Positions 23,201 through 34,613 of a DNA stretch of 64,000 bases are shown here, piece after piece. The stretch spans positions 51,636,473 through 51,700,472 of the forward strand of contig CM067592.1 of assembly GCA_034336665.1 (NCBI GenBank), in the 5' to 3' direction. Under the pieces are notes generated by a model, which was not told where the DNA came from, searched no databases, and saw only the letters and a list, made by a program, of their open reading frames with translations. The stretch comes from Luscinia megarhynchos (Eukaryota; Chordata; Aves; Passeriformes; Turdidae). The translations under genes were made by a program, and so were the position numbers. Position 1 is the first letter of the stretch. Every line of letters begins with the position of its first letter.

Positions 23201-26200
23201 GGAGATTATTTTCAGTGTAAATGACAAAGGAAATCTCCTTTTCTAAATGAAGCGTAGAGGGTTAATTGGGTGGTTTTGTGCATTCCAAATGCATATTCTT
23301 CCATCTGCATTTTCTGTAGATGTAATAGCACAATGTAGAAATTGGGAAGTACAAGATTGAATACCATCTCATTTTTTTTTTCAGTGTATTTCTTTAAAAT
23401 ATTCATTCAACATTTGCATTTCTAACCCTCTCTTGATATAAGTGCTCATTCCTGAATTAACAGTTGTGTTTCAGAAAACTTGCATCCATTTATTTATGAA
23501 GAGAAAACTTGATAATTGCTAATGGCACAGAAGTACTGTGGCATAGTTGATACGGGTCTGCAGTCTTGTTTTTTGACCTGGCAAGTTATTGTCTTCTAGC
23601 TCCAATTCCTGTAGAAGGTAAACTGCTGATTACTGCATCTCTCCATGTGGACCTAGGGGATGGACCACAGGGAGGAGCAGGAAAGGAGGAAAGGAGCATG
23701 CCTGTGGTCGCCACAGACAAAGTGGGGATAATACAATTGCTGTATTATATTCTTACTATATTATATCCCATTTATAACTTGGAGCAATTTACTTGGAGGA
23801 AAGTAAAATCTCTGGAGTAGCATTGTACTTTTTATTGTCTTGTACTTGCTCTTCAACACCAGATTGCAGGGCAGCAATACCACTTTAGTGCTGGCCAGTG
23901 CTCCTGATGGGTTCTGCAATGTGAACAATAGCAATCAGAGCAGGAAGGAAATAACACTCTGCAAACCAGGGGCAAAATGACATGCTAAAACTTAAAAGAT
24001 CTATTAAAAAAGCCCACTCAACAAAAAACTGCAACAAACCCAAACAACAAAACCACTTCTTTTTCTGAAGTCAAACGTTTTAGAGTTTTCTATAGCATTT
24101 TTTATAGTTTCATCAATCAAGTGCAAGAGAAATTAGAGCACTCCCTCTTGGCAAAATAGGAAATGAGAATTAACATGGCAGCTCTCTCGGGTCTCCCTGT
24201 TTTAATTTTCTTTCTACATGTTGCGATATCCTATGAATAAGTTGGATACTCATTATGAAATCCAGTGGATAGCTAATTTTTATGTAGTTTATCAGCAGCA
24301 ATTGATTCCTATGAATAGTTGCTTATAATTCTCTGATTTAATAGAGATATTTTTTATTAGGTTTTCTGCCTGATTCTGAAGTTGGCAACAATTTTTCTGT
24401 CACAGAAATATTTGTGCAAGGGAAATTTCAATCTTGAAAGGGAAAAGATGTAGGTAGCCATAATATAGGTAGCAGAACTAGATCACCATTTCTGAGAGAA
24501 ATGCCTGAAGCATTTTTATTTAACTTCTATTCAAAACACTTTGATGGGTTATCCCATCACCACTGAATGACAGCTGTACTGACAGTCAGGGATAGAGGTT
24601 TCTACCGAAGTTTGAAAAGGAAAGGATGTTTCCCCTCTTCGTCACAGCAGTTGCCTGCAGTGTAGGGTGTTCAAACAAAGCATTCTAATTTGTTCAGTTT
24701 ATTCAAACAGATGGATTTAATTCCTACTTAAGAAATAGTCCAGGAATCAACTGAGAATTTTTTATGTTTTGTTGTAAGAGATAATGAGATAAGAGTAGGA
24801 TCCCTTTGGGGAGAGATATTCACAAGGAATTGGTTTTAAGTGGGGATTGCAGAGAACGGAGTAGAAGAGGAAGATATGCTCTGGAGGAAAGATTTGGGCA
24901 GTAGACAAATGGTGCTGTGTCTTGACAGTGAGATTTTGAAAATATTAGTCTGTTAGGTAAATGTGCCTTGGGGCTTGTGGGTGGATAACAGCTGGTCTTT
25001 GTCCAGGATAGCTCCATAAACCCACTTGTGATTTACATTTTCCAATCACTTCTGTTTTCTCTCTTGGAAAGAGCACATACTTTGGTACCAGAACATGTGT
25101 GTGTTTAACCTTGTGGATGTGGCTGAAATCTGTCTGAGTGCTGCTAGCTGTAGGTTAAATAGTCACTAGTAATTAGGAGAGCTGTAATCTTGAGTGCTTG
25201 TGGCTAGATACGAGGTTGCTGTTAGCTCTAGTTGGCAAAGATATCTGCTCTGAGAATTTCTTGCTGCAGGATTCCTTAAGGACTGGAGATGAAAAAAGTT
25301 TTCAAGAAGCACTGGATTTTTCCAACTTGTTCATTGCTTTGAAAATTTATCCAACAAGATGTATTTAAACACTGCACTGATTTTAAAACCATATGTGTTT
25401 TTATTTTTCTGGTTTCCTCTTTGCACCTTACATTTGCAGTCAGAAGTATTGATAATGAGTGCAGGGGAGCTGTTTACTAAAAGATAAATGGCAACTTTGA
25501 GATGTCTTCACTTACACCTTTTATTGGAGGCAGTCAGAGGCTATGCACAAAGTTAAAGTATTCTATTAAGATTTCTTGTAGTGGCTTTAGTCCTCCCAGG
25601 CTGGGTGCTGCTTAGCAGGAGATTTAGGGTCTCATGATGAAAAACGTGGTAATTGCAGCAATTTCAGTAATTGTTAGACTTTACACTGGTCTAACATTTT
25701 CTGAGCTGTTCTTGGCAACTGCAATTGAAGCCATTGATAAGGCAATTTAGGCAAAGAGATTTTATTTCCTGGACATGTAGTCACCATTTGCTGCAAGCCA
25801 TGAACCTATTCTTCTTGTTCTTGAGGAAGCTCTCTGTGCCCCAGGTGGTTTTTAGTGAAGAAAAGTGGTCAAATTCCATTCCAGTATGCATCTCATGTCA
25901 AAAAAGTTAGATGCAGGTAACCTTATGAAAGTGGTTTTCCTTTTTGTGTCTTCGGCTAAACATTATTCTTCCTTCAGGCCACAGCACTCTACTCAGACTC
26001 AGTAATTTCTGAACAGGTATAAGCATATATAGATGAAGATAACTGGAGTTTTTAAGGCAGAAAGCTGAGAGCAGATTTTTATTATACTAAATAACTGGAA
26101 AAGCTGTTATTTGCAGAAAACCAGTGGGTGACTTTTTTTTCCCCCAAAGACATAAAAAGGGAAAAAATGAAGGTAAATGCCTTAATTCTAGTTAACAGCA

Positions 26201-27261
26201 GCTTGCTCTTTTTGTTTTTCTGGGTGGGGCTGAAACGGAACTCTCCTATATCTTCCTGAATTTTAGACTTTTAATAGTATTACAGCTTTAAAGCTGTAAG
26301 AGGAAACTGCTGTGTTTCAGGCAGTTACTGAGCTGTATTTTACCACAGTTAATGTTTTGATGATCACTACGTGGTGGTTATCAAACTGGTCAATTTGGAA
26401 ATATTCACAGGGAAGTTTTTAAGTAACTAAGTATTTCAAATACAGATGGATTATTGTTCTGATGATCAAGCTGTTTGGGCATATATCGTATTTTATATAA
26501 TATCAGCACCCTGAAGTATGTTTATGTTTAGATATATCTAAGTTCTGAACAACGTCACCTTTATGGTTATAGGAACACTGGCTGGCAGTGGTCTGAGAAT
26601 TGTAAAATCCTTCATGTTCATGCTGAGAAAATGAGCAGAGCCTTGGACCAAATGAGTTTTGTTGTACACAGAACAGCCTCTCACTCTGTCTTGTGCCAGG
26701 ATAGTGCTTTGCTGCATTGTTCTTGGGACTATTTCCCTTTGAGAAGACAACTCAGGATCTTATGCATTTTGTTGTGTGTGAGAATTGCTTCTCTTCCTGC
26801 TTGTGTACCAAAGCTCTGTAGCTTTTTATCTTCTATAAACAAGAACTCTTTCCAAGAAAAAAATGAGTAAACAGAGCTGAAAGGAGACTGCAATGCAGCT
26901 CCACTGGTTCTACACGTAATAGATCCTGACTAAAACATCTTTGTCTCTGTCCACAAGTGACAATCCTGTTGTCTTTTTAAGTGTCTGGATAAGGCAACCT
27001 GCCCAGCATGGTCAACTTCACAGAGAGAAATTTTAGGTCTGTCAATGTTGTTCAGTTATTACATGTAACCAAAATACACAGTGTGCCTATGTTCCCAGCT
27101 GTCTTCAATCATCCTATGGAACCATGACTGGGATGATTTTTTATAAAATCCATGGCTAAAAAGTTATTCCTTTTTCTGTGTTGTGTATTTTGATATCAAG
27201 GTGTCTTTAGTACATCTAAGACTGGATATTGCAGTGTCTGTGGGGCTGGATATGTCTATCA
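20264..27261. other. Long stretch without supported genes
   Basis: AT-rich unique-looking DNA. No frame above about 85 codons carries a recognisable motif. Only short homopolymer runs occur (for example T9 at about 23372). No RNA gene was identified. Confidence 0.5.
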
Positions 27262-28140
27262 ATCACAGAATAAAATATTATCATGAATTGGAAAGACTCC
27301 ACAACAGTCATCATAATTCAACTGCTGATTCTGAACAGAGCAGCTCCAAGAGTCACACCATGTGCTCAAGAGCACTGTCCAAAATCTTGAACTCTGTCAG
27401 GGTTGGTGCTGTGACCAGTTCCCTGAGAAGCCTGTTCCAGTGCCCAACCAACCTCTGGGAGGAGAATCTTCTGCTAAAATCCAGCCTAAACCTCCCCTGA
27501 CACAACTTCAGGCCATTCCCCCGGGTCCTGTCCCTGTCCCCACAGAGCAGGGATCAGTGCCTGCCCCTCCTGCTCCCTCACAAGGAGCTGTGACTGCAGT
27601 GAGGTCTCCCCTCAGTCTCCTCCAGGCTGAGCAGACCAAGTGCCCTCAGCCACTGCTCACACGGCTTCCCCTCCAAACCCTTCACACCCTCACGGCCTCC
27701 TCTGGACACTCTCTGACAGCTCAGTGCCTTTTTGTGCTGTGGCACCCAGAGCTGCCCCAGCACTGGAGGTGAGGCTGCCCCAGCTCAGAGCAGAGCAGGA
27801 CAATCCCCTCCCTTGCCCGGCTGTGATGCTGTGCCTGATGCTCCCCAGGACACTCTTGGCCCTCCTGGTGCCAGGGCACTGCTGGCTCATGCTCACCTTG
27901 TCCTGCCAGGAACCCCACCTTTCTGCTGTGCTGGTCTCCAGCCTCTCATTTCCAGTCTGACCACGCATCCAGGGCTGCTCTCTCCCAGGTCCAGAATCTG
28001 GCAGTTGGCCAAGTTAAAATTCACATCGCTGGAGATTGTCTATCCCTTCCATTTTTGTAGGTCTGTGTTCAAGGCCTTTCTGCCTTTGAGGGAGACAGAA
28101 ACTCCTCCTTATTTATTATTATCAGCAAATTTAGGATAGG
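27262..28140 (-). mobile_element. CR1 retrotransposon 3' part, inverted, GC-rich copy
   Basis: The plus strand carries the inverted CR1 3' region: an ATCACAGAAT tail at 27265, the ATTGGAAAGACTC block, CTGTTCCAGTGCCCAACC near 27435, CCTCCCCTGACACAACTTCAGG near 27490, CTCCTCCAGGCTGAGCAGAC near 27620 and TGCTGGCTCATGCTCACCTTGTCC near 27880. This is a different and better-preserved CR1 subfamily than the copy at 19.3 kb. It forms the most GC-rich island in the window and so throws up many overlapping frames in both strands, none of them real. It is truncated at the 5' side near 28140. Confidence 0.9.
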
Positions 28141-28304
28141 ATACCTTCAGAAGGCTTATAGGCTTGAATCTGTTCCAAAGAATTTGAACCAATTAGGAAA
28201 TATCCGTGTGTTCAAAAATGGGTTGTTTTCTTGTGTACTTTTACAGGAGTAGATTGTGATTGAGTTAGCTTAACAGAAAATGGTAAATAGTAGTTGGAGT
28301 AATA

Positions 28305-28385
28305 ATGTCTCCCCTGAACCTCCTTTTCTGCAGTCTAAACAACCCCAGCTCCCTCAGCCACTCCTCATAGGATGTACTTTGTAAA
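28305..28385 (-). mobile_element. Short CR1 fragment
   Basis: The motif series GTCTCCCCTGAACCTCCTTT, then CAACCCCAGCTCCCTCAGCC and CACTCCTCATAGGA matches an internal segment of inverted CR1 3' sequence. It repeats a segment type already present within 27262-28140, so it is a separate older insertion, not a continuation. Confidence 0.8.
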
Positions 28386-31300
28386 ACAACTGTAGGAGAA
28401 GTATCTTGAGAATTAGACTGTATACAGTAAAATAATAAGAAAGGTTGTTATATAATTTTCAGTTTATCAAAAGGAATTGTATACTCGAACCTTTTCCTGA
28501 TCCAATTTCTCAAACATTAACAATGTACTAATGATAATAATCTACCTCTAAAAACATCTGTAGTTAGATAACTCAACATATAATGATTATAGTTTTGAGA
28601 TACCCAGTTATATCAATATAGTATATAGATATTAATATATATATAGTTATATATTTTAATAGTAGCTACTGCTGCATTCTTTTTTGGTTTTGATACCTTC
28701 TCTCCTGTATCCATACAAGAGACATAGTGATGCAATCATAGTGAAAACTTCGGATTTTGAATGAGCAAGAAGATAAAACAGTGAATGAAATGGGGGCAGC
28801 TGTGGTTAGGAAGAAGAAAATATACTGTATCCACTGTAAATTAAATCCTTTAAATAAGTAACATTTTACTTTGATCTGAGGCACATAAAATATGCATGTG
28901 AAAAAATGTCTAGGTCCACTTTGGTACTCCTGTATGAGAATCACATATTTTTGGGTCAGACTGGACAAGTAGAACAAATATCCTGAGATTTACAGGCCAA
29001 GTCTGAAACATAATTCTGAATTCCTAGTTTGGTCTATTACTAAAGGAAGCATTGCTGAAATTTAGTTGTGATCAGGACCTGGCTTTTGATACTGAGGAAA
29101 TTCAAGTTTATATCTAATACAAACAGATCAAACCATCATAGTGAGTATTCGTAGAAGAGTTTTATCAAAAAACCTTTGAAACAAATATGGGGAGGCCAGT
29201 TTTTTTGTGGACCACTAATTGCTGAGTCGGTTCCATCTTAATCTATAATGATGGCCCAATTTAAATATGACAAGTAAGCAGAAATGGAAATTAATGAGAA
29301 ACGAATTCAGAACAGATGGGAGGAAATAATTTCTCATGCAGAAAATGCTAAACTTTTGTAATGACCACAGAGATGGGGTTGTTGTGGACGTAATCTAAAA
29401 GAAAAGAATAATGGACTGTGTTACAACTTCAATGTGCTAAAAATCTGAAGTTACATTGTATGGTCTTTCCTTAGTATCTCGGCCCATGCCTTCTTTTAGG
29501 TAGCTGTCCTTGCATCTCCCAAGACTTCTTTTGCAGTGCTGTCCCTTATGTTGGAGAGAGACAGCAGACTGCTCACCAACAAAATGGTGCCAGAGATCTG
29601 GCCTCCACTGCCAAAAGGTTCTGCTTCTTCTTCAGAGAGAAAAGAAATTATGGGAAAGCCGCTAAAAAAACAGTCTTATGGTTGGCCTAGGAGTCTAGAA
29701 ATACATTTGAGTTGCATTTGAAATTTACTGAGTGAGCCACAACACATGAGAGAAAAGTATGATCCTGCTCAGTCAGATTATGAGATCCAGGTTATTTTAC
29801 TATAATAAAATATTTAATCACAGATGAAATTTTTTTTGCCATTACTCTGCTGATTCATTTTAAACAGTGTTGCCTGTTACATTGCAGGAGTTTTCTCAAA
29901 TACCTTTAACATCATTTTTAGCACTTCAGATAAACTATATGGAAATGCAGATTTGCAGGAACTCATTGTGAAGTCAATTTCTTGTATATCCAAGCAAATT
30001 ATGAAATCAATTAGGAGCCAGAAGGAAATCTGCAGCACTGTAGATAAAGCAAATGGCAAAGCTAACATATGTATTCTTTGCATTTCTAATTTGTTCTTTC
30101 TACTAACATGTAGTGTATAAATTTATGGAGAGGTAGAATCCATTATGATAAATAATGCAATTATATACATGAAGGGTTTATAATGAACAAGAAACACAGC
30201 TGCTATTTGCAGATTTCTGCTTTTAGAAAACTAGTATTTTCCAGTATTATTTAGAAAATGTTGCTATGATATAACACAGAGATGTTCCTGTGAGCAAGAC
30301 CTAATGTTCTACTGCATTTGTAAATCACTGTTGGAGCAATGAATACAGAAAACAAATGAAGAAATTATTTTGTCATTGAAATATTATCTCTAAGCAGCTT
30401 CAAGTTGATAATTAGATGTTCTGATCAGCATCTGGGGAAAGAAAAAAAAGACAGCTTGGCATTTTGTTCCTGCGAATGTCCTGTTCAGGACATTTCTGTT
30501 CAGGAACAATCAGCTGCTTGTTTGGGCTCTGTGTCATTAATCTCAGGTGAAAATGCAGAAATATTTTTAAAAATATCAGTTTCTTGGACATTTTCAATTA
30601 ATTTCCTAAATTCTAGCCCTACTATGTGACTTGCAACTGCATACAAAGATAAAGCTTTCAAATTATTCAAACTCTTAGAAGAATTATGCTGCACTCACTT
30701 ATTTTTCAAATGCTTTTAGAATGTGATTTCTTAGGAGTCTTTATGGCTGTGAAATACAACCTCATTTGCTAGCCAGACACTTTCATATATACTTGGGCTA
30801 AAATGAGAAGTACTTTTCAAGATTCATCATAAAGCAGTTAAAATAAGGAGCACAAGGGGAAACTTAGTCCCTGTTGACTTGAAGACAGTTTTATTTACCA
30901 AAGTCCTGATGCTAATGAAGCATAGTGGGTTTCTTTTCTGTTTAAGCAACAGAGATGATGGTGGTGTATTGCTATGCCACCTACCTTTGACAAGGCAGTG
31001 GGCTGTCTTGTTTAAAATGATCCCTGACTAGGCAATGACTTGTTGCAGATCCCTGATTATTGTTAAAGGTTGTGTAACAGTGGCTGCAAAGTAGTTATAG
31101 AAATCTTGTGGTCTTCAAAAATAACTTTTTTCTTGGGTGCATTTCAGTTTATTATACGGTAAATGAAATTGCATCATACTTCTATCAGTTTGGCAAAACC
31201 ACTGTTTTGGGCCAGTTGTGCAATTGACCAGTTGACCAATTTTATGCATAATGTTTGCCTCTAAGATTGCTGACTGCAAGGTTAAACTGACTCTGCTGGA

Positions 31301-31500
31301 GTTCAGGGTGAGATTAGGTACTATTATGCTTGACATTTGCAGAGAATATGTGAAAGGCATTATGTGGTGGCTGTAATGGTCTGAGGGGATCAAACAGGGA
31401 GCAGAAAGACCTTTTCTGCCCAATTTCCTCCTCATATTTTCCTTAAAGTTCCGGAGGTTCTTCCAGGAATTAATGGAATTGGAGTTTTGTTGTAGTAATT
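28386..31500. other. Stretch without supported genes
   Basis: AT-rich DNA, with a dense TA tract around 28560-28665. No supported gene or RNA. Confidence 0.5.
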
Positions 31501-31665
31501 TTCACAGAATCCTTTAGTTTTGAAAAGACCTCTGAGATCTTTGAGTCCAACATTTACCTGATCACCATCTAGTCAACTAGACCATGGCACTAAGTCCGGT
31601 TGCTTCTTAGCCCCTTTCAGTGCTTAACCACCCTCTTTGTGAAGAGATTGCTATTGACGTCCATT
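31501..31665 (-). mobile_element. CR1 3'-end fragment (CR1-Y-like)
   Basis: The plus strand reads TTCACAGAATCCTTTAGTTT, then GAAAAGACCTCTGAGATCTT, GAGTCCAACATTTACCTGAT, AGTCAACTAGACCATGGCAC and later TTTGTGAAGAGATTGCT. This is the inverted terminus of a diverged CR1 group. The element is cut off after about 160 bases. Confidence 0.82.
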
Positions 31666-33790
31666 TAATTCATGGAAAAATGAAGATCTTCTGAATATCT
31701 TTTGATGTCCCATTTTGTCTTATGGAAGATATCCAGCTCAAAGTGTTTTATTTAACATAAGATGCTCAATGATTGTCTAGGTGTCACTTTCGATTATCTT
31801 TCAAGTGCTAGCAACATGAATGAGGTACAGGTGAGACAGAAGTAAATTTATTTGCTTATACAGATCAAGTGGCAGTAATAGACTAAAAATCAGCTCCCTC
31901 ATTACATGTGTGCTTGTGCTTATTAATCCCGCTTCCCACAATAGAAGAAATAGTATGTGATGTGTAGGAAAGAAAGAATATATGGCAACTAAAAGAAGGG
32001 TGTGAAACATAACTTTTTCTTTAGGATGAAAAAGACCAGGAGATTTTTGGATATACATACCTACAAATCCTAATGTAGTCAAAGAGTAAGGTGGCCAGTC
32101 AATTACAGAAAGTCAAATATTTGCCTATTCGTTACCATATTTAAGTAAATGTATCATTAACTTTTTTGTTTTTTAAACTCAGTATTCAAGTAGACTGTTA
32201 ACTTTAGCTATTAACAAAATTAAAGTATTTAAAAGAAGTAGCAAGATCCACTATAAAATTGGTAGTAATGAAGTATTGTTTGATTGCTGAAGCTCAGTGT
32301 GTGCATGGTAAATTGTCTGCCAGTTCAAAATCAAGATGGATGGTGTCTTGTATTTTCAGGCATTTCTGGAAAATAAAGATAAATTATTGTAGATTGAGAC
32401 CACGCTTTACAAACAAAATAGTGGTTACTTGCCATATATAAGAAAAAATGGGAATCTATCTTAATTGAAGAGGTTTTTCCCTGCAGAAATGCCAACATTT
32501 ATGAAAGCATAAAACATAATCAATTTTTGAATACTTAAAAAATCAAGGACAGATTTATAAAGAATTTTGAAGAGAAATAAGAATATATTTGCTATGGAGA
32601 ATTGTTTCCCTGAGGAAAGTTCACTTTTTTGGACCACTTCTAATGACATGGTAGGTACTTTCTTTCCGTATTAAAGTCAAATTGTTAATATAAAATTGCT
32701 TACATAATCGTTCCTGCCCTAGGCTTGAGAGTTCAGTTCTAAAAATGCTTATGCGCAAAAACATTTTGACATGAAGAAAAATCTTTCCTTGTGAGAAAAA
32801 GTAATTGTACAAAGAAAACCTGTGTAAAGATTATATAGGAAAGTACTTTTTGTCTAATTGGAATTGCATAATGACTTCCTTGGGGCATATTTAACAGCTT
32901 AAGTGCTGGGATAATACTTTTTTTTTGAGGAGCCATGAGGAAATCTAACTTTTCTGTCTCACCTGTCAGCAATTTCACTTTTGGTTTTAGCAGAATCAGA
33001 ATATGCTGCTCCTGAATGCTTTTAAAACTTTAACACTATATTCCTTATTGTGCCACTATCATTTTTTTCTCTTTAGTTTGATTTATGGAAGCCTGTGAAC
33101 CTGTTGCTGCTTCAGAGTCTAGTGGGGTAACCTGCATGAAAAATCAAGAAAATGCAGTAAGCAAGCCCTTAATTTTCTGCAGATGGAGCTGACTCCTTGT
33201 ACTTTTAACAAGCACAGACAATTAATTATTTTAAAGTTCCCAGATTCACTGTATTAGTGTTAATTTCAGAGTCCCACTCAATAGTCAGAGCCTGGCTCTG
33301 GATGAAGGGACTCTTTGAGTAAACCGTGTTGCTCCTTTTTCTGACTGACAATTGGAGTTGCCAAAAGCACCCTTAATTCCCACTTTTAGTTTATCAGGTG
33401 GCATTGCAGCTTTTTATTTCAATATACTAGGATTAAATGATGGGAACTTGGAGAAAGAAAGATTTGTATTCACAGCCAATAATTTCAGTTGGAAAAGAAG
33501 ATTCTGCAATGTGAATTTCTGTACATTTTCTGAAAAACAGCTTCATAGCCCAAATTAAAGAAGGTTAATATCAAATTGCTGCAAAAATATGTTTCAAGGA
33601 AGCAGAGAACTATTTGGTCTGTGCATCTTTTTTATTATTTTCTAAAGCTCTTCTCACATGAATCTGCTGCCTTTATTTTCAATTTGATGTTTTCTTTCAG
33701 TGCTGCTGCATGAGCAGCTCAAATGCACGAGGTAATGATTCTTCACAGCAGCATTTTGGAATGCATTTTCATAGAACTTCTTCCCGTTAC
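31666..33790. other. Stretch without supported genes
   Basis: AT-rich, unique-looking. Overlapping short minus-strand frames around 32460-32980 are unremarkable. No repeat family recognised. Confidence 0.5.
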
Positions 33791-33800
33791 TTTATTTAGA

Positions 33801-33890
33801 TATCTATATATCTATAGGGATATATATGTGTGTATGTATATATATATGTGTGTGTGTGTGTGAGAGGCTATATATACACACACACACACA
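33801..33890. repeat. TA / TG / CA simple-repeat block with hairpin potential
   Basis: A TA-rich run passes into a TG run (33847-33862), a 13-base spacer, then a CA run (about 33876-33890). The TG and CA runs are complementary, so about 15 base pairs of stem can form within one strand. It also creates short frames of Cys-Val and Thr-His repeats that are not genes. Confidence 0.92.
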
Positions 33891-34464
33891 ATTTTTCAAA
33901 GCTGGTAAGTTCCATTTGCATTTTCCATCTCACAGGGGGCTCCTCAGATTTGAGGAGCAGCTGGCTTATAGGAGTGACCTGTGTCTTGTGTCTTGTATTT
34001 CTCACCCAGTGCAATTGGGGAGGAGCAGGTAGCTGCAGTGGCTGGTGGATTGGCAGCCTTCTTGCTTTTCCTCTGTCTCCCTTCGTGATGTGCACCAGGA
34101 ATAAGCACATATGTGGTTTCACCCTCTGTGTGTCATTGCCAGAGCTGCCTAAGTTCACAAAAGCCAGACCAGTTCCCAAGGGCAGCAGTAGTTTATCCCA
34201 ATTGTAATTTAAGATCTTGGTCAGCAAACCTTTCCTTACAAGCTGTCTAGTGATGGGACAGTAGAATTAGCTGTATGGGATGTTCCAGAAATTATTTCTC
34301 AGTAACAGAAGGCAGTCTGATTCAATGCAGATTATGAAAAAAACCTGCGAAATCCTCTTAATCTCATTTTATTGTGGGCTAAAAGTTTCTATTGCCTTGT
34401 TGGATTCAGAAAGGGAAGTTTAAGATGTATTAAGGGCCAATCATTGCTAACTTATCTTTGGCAG
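33891..34464. other. Stretch without supported genes
   Basis: Frames of 125 codons (33830-34207, plus) and 119 codons (33868-34227, minus) overlap each other and begin in the simple repeat; neither has a recognisable domain. I treat both as chance. Confidence 0.45.
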
Positions 34465-34613
34465 TATTTTTGTTTGTTTGCTTGGTTGGTTCATTGAAGA
34501 GGTTTTTGTTGGCTTTTTTGTTGTTGTTTGGGTTTTTTTTTTGTTTGTTTCTTTTGATTTTGTTTTGGTTTTTCTTGGTGGGGTTTTTTTGTGTGTGTGT
34601 TTGGGTTTTTTTC
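34465..34613. repeat. T/G-rich strand-asymmetric low-complexity tract
   Basis: About 150 bases almost free of C and poor in A on the plus strand, made of irregular TTTG, TTGG and TTTTTG words plus a short TG run near 34592. It produces hydrophobic nonsense (Phe/Leu/Cys) on one strand and Lys/Gln-rich nonsense on the other. Confidence 0.88.

Noticed and set aside
27362..27772. 136-codon proline-rich plus-strand frame
   Set aside because: It is antisense to a CR1 3' region; its proline content reflects the GC-rich inverted repeat sequence.
33830..34207. 125-codon plus-strand and 119-codon minus-strand overlapping frames
   Set aside because: Both start or end in TG/CA simple repeat, overlap antisense, and show no domain.
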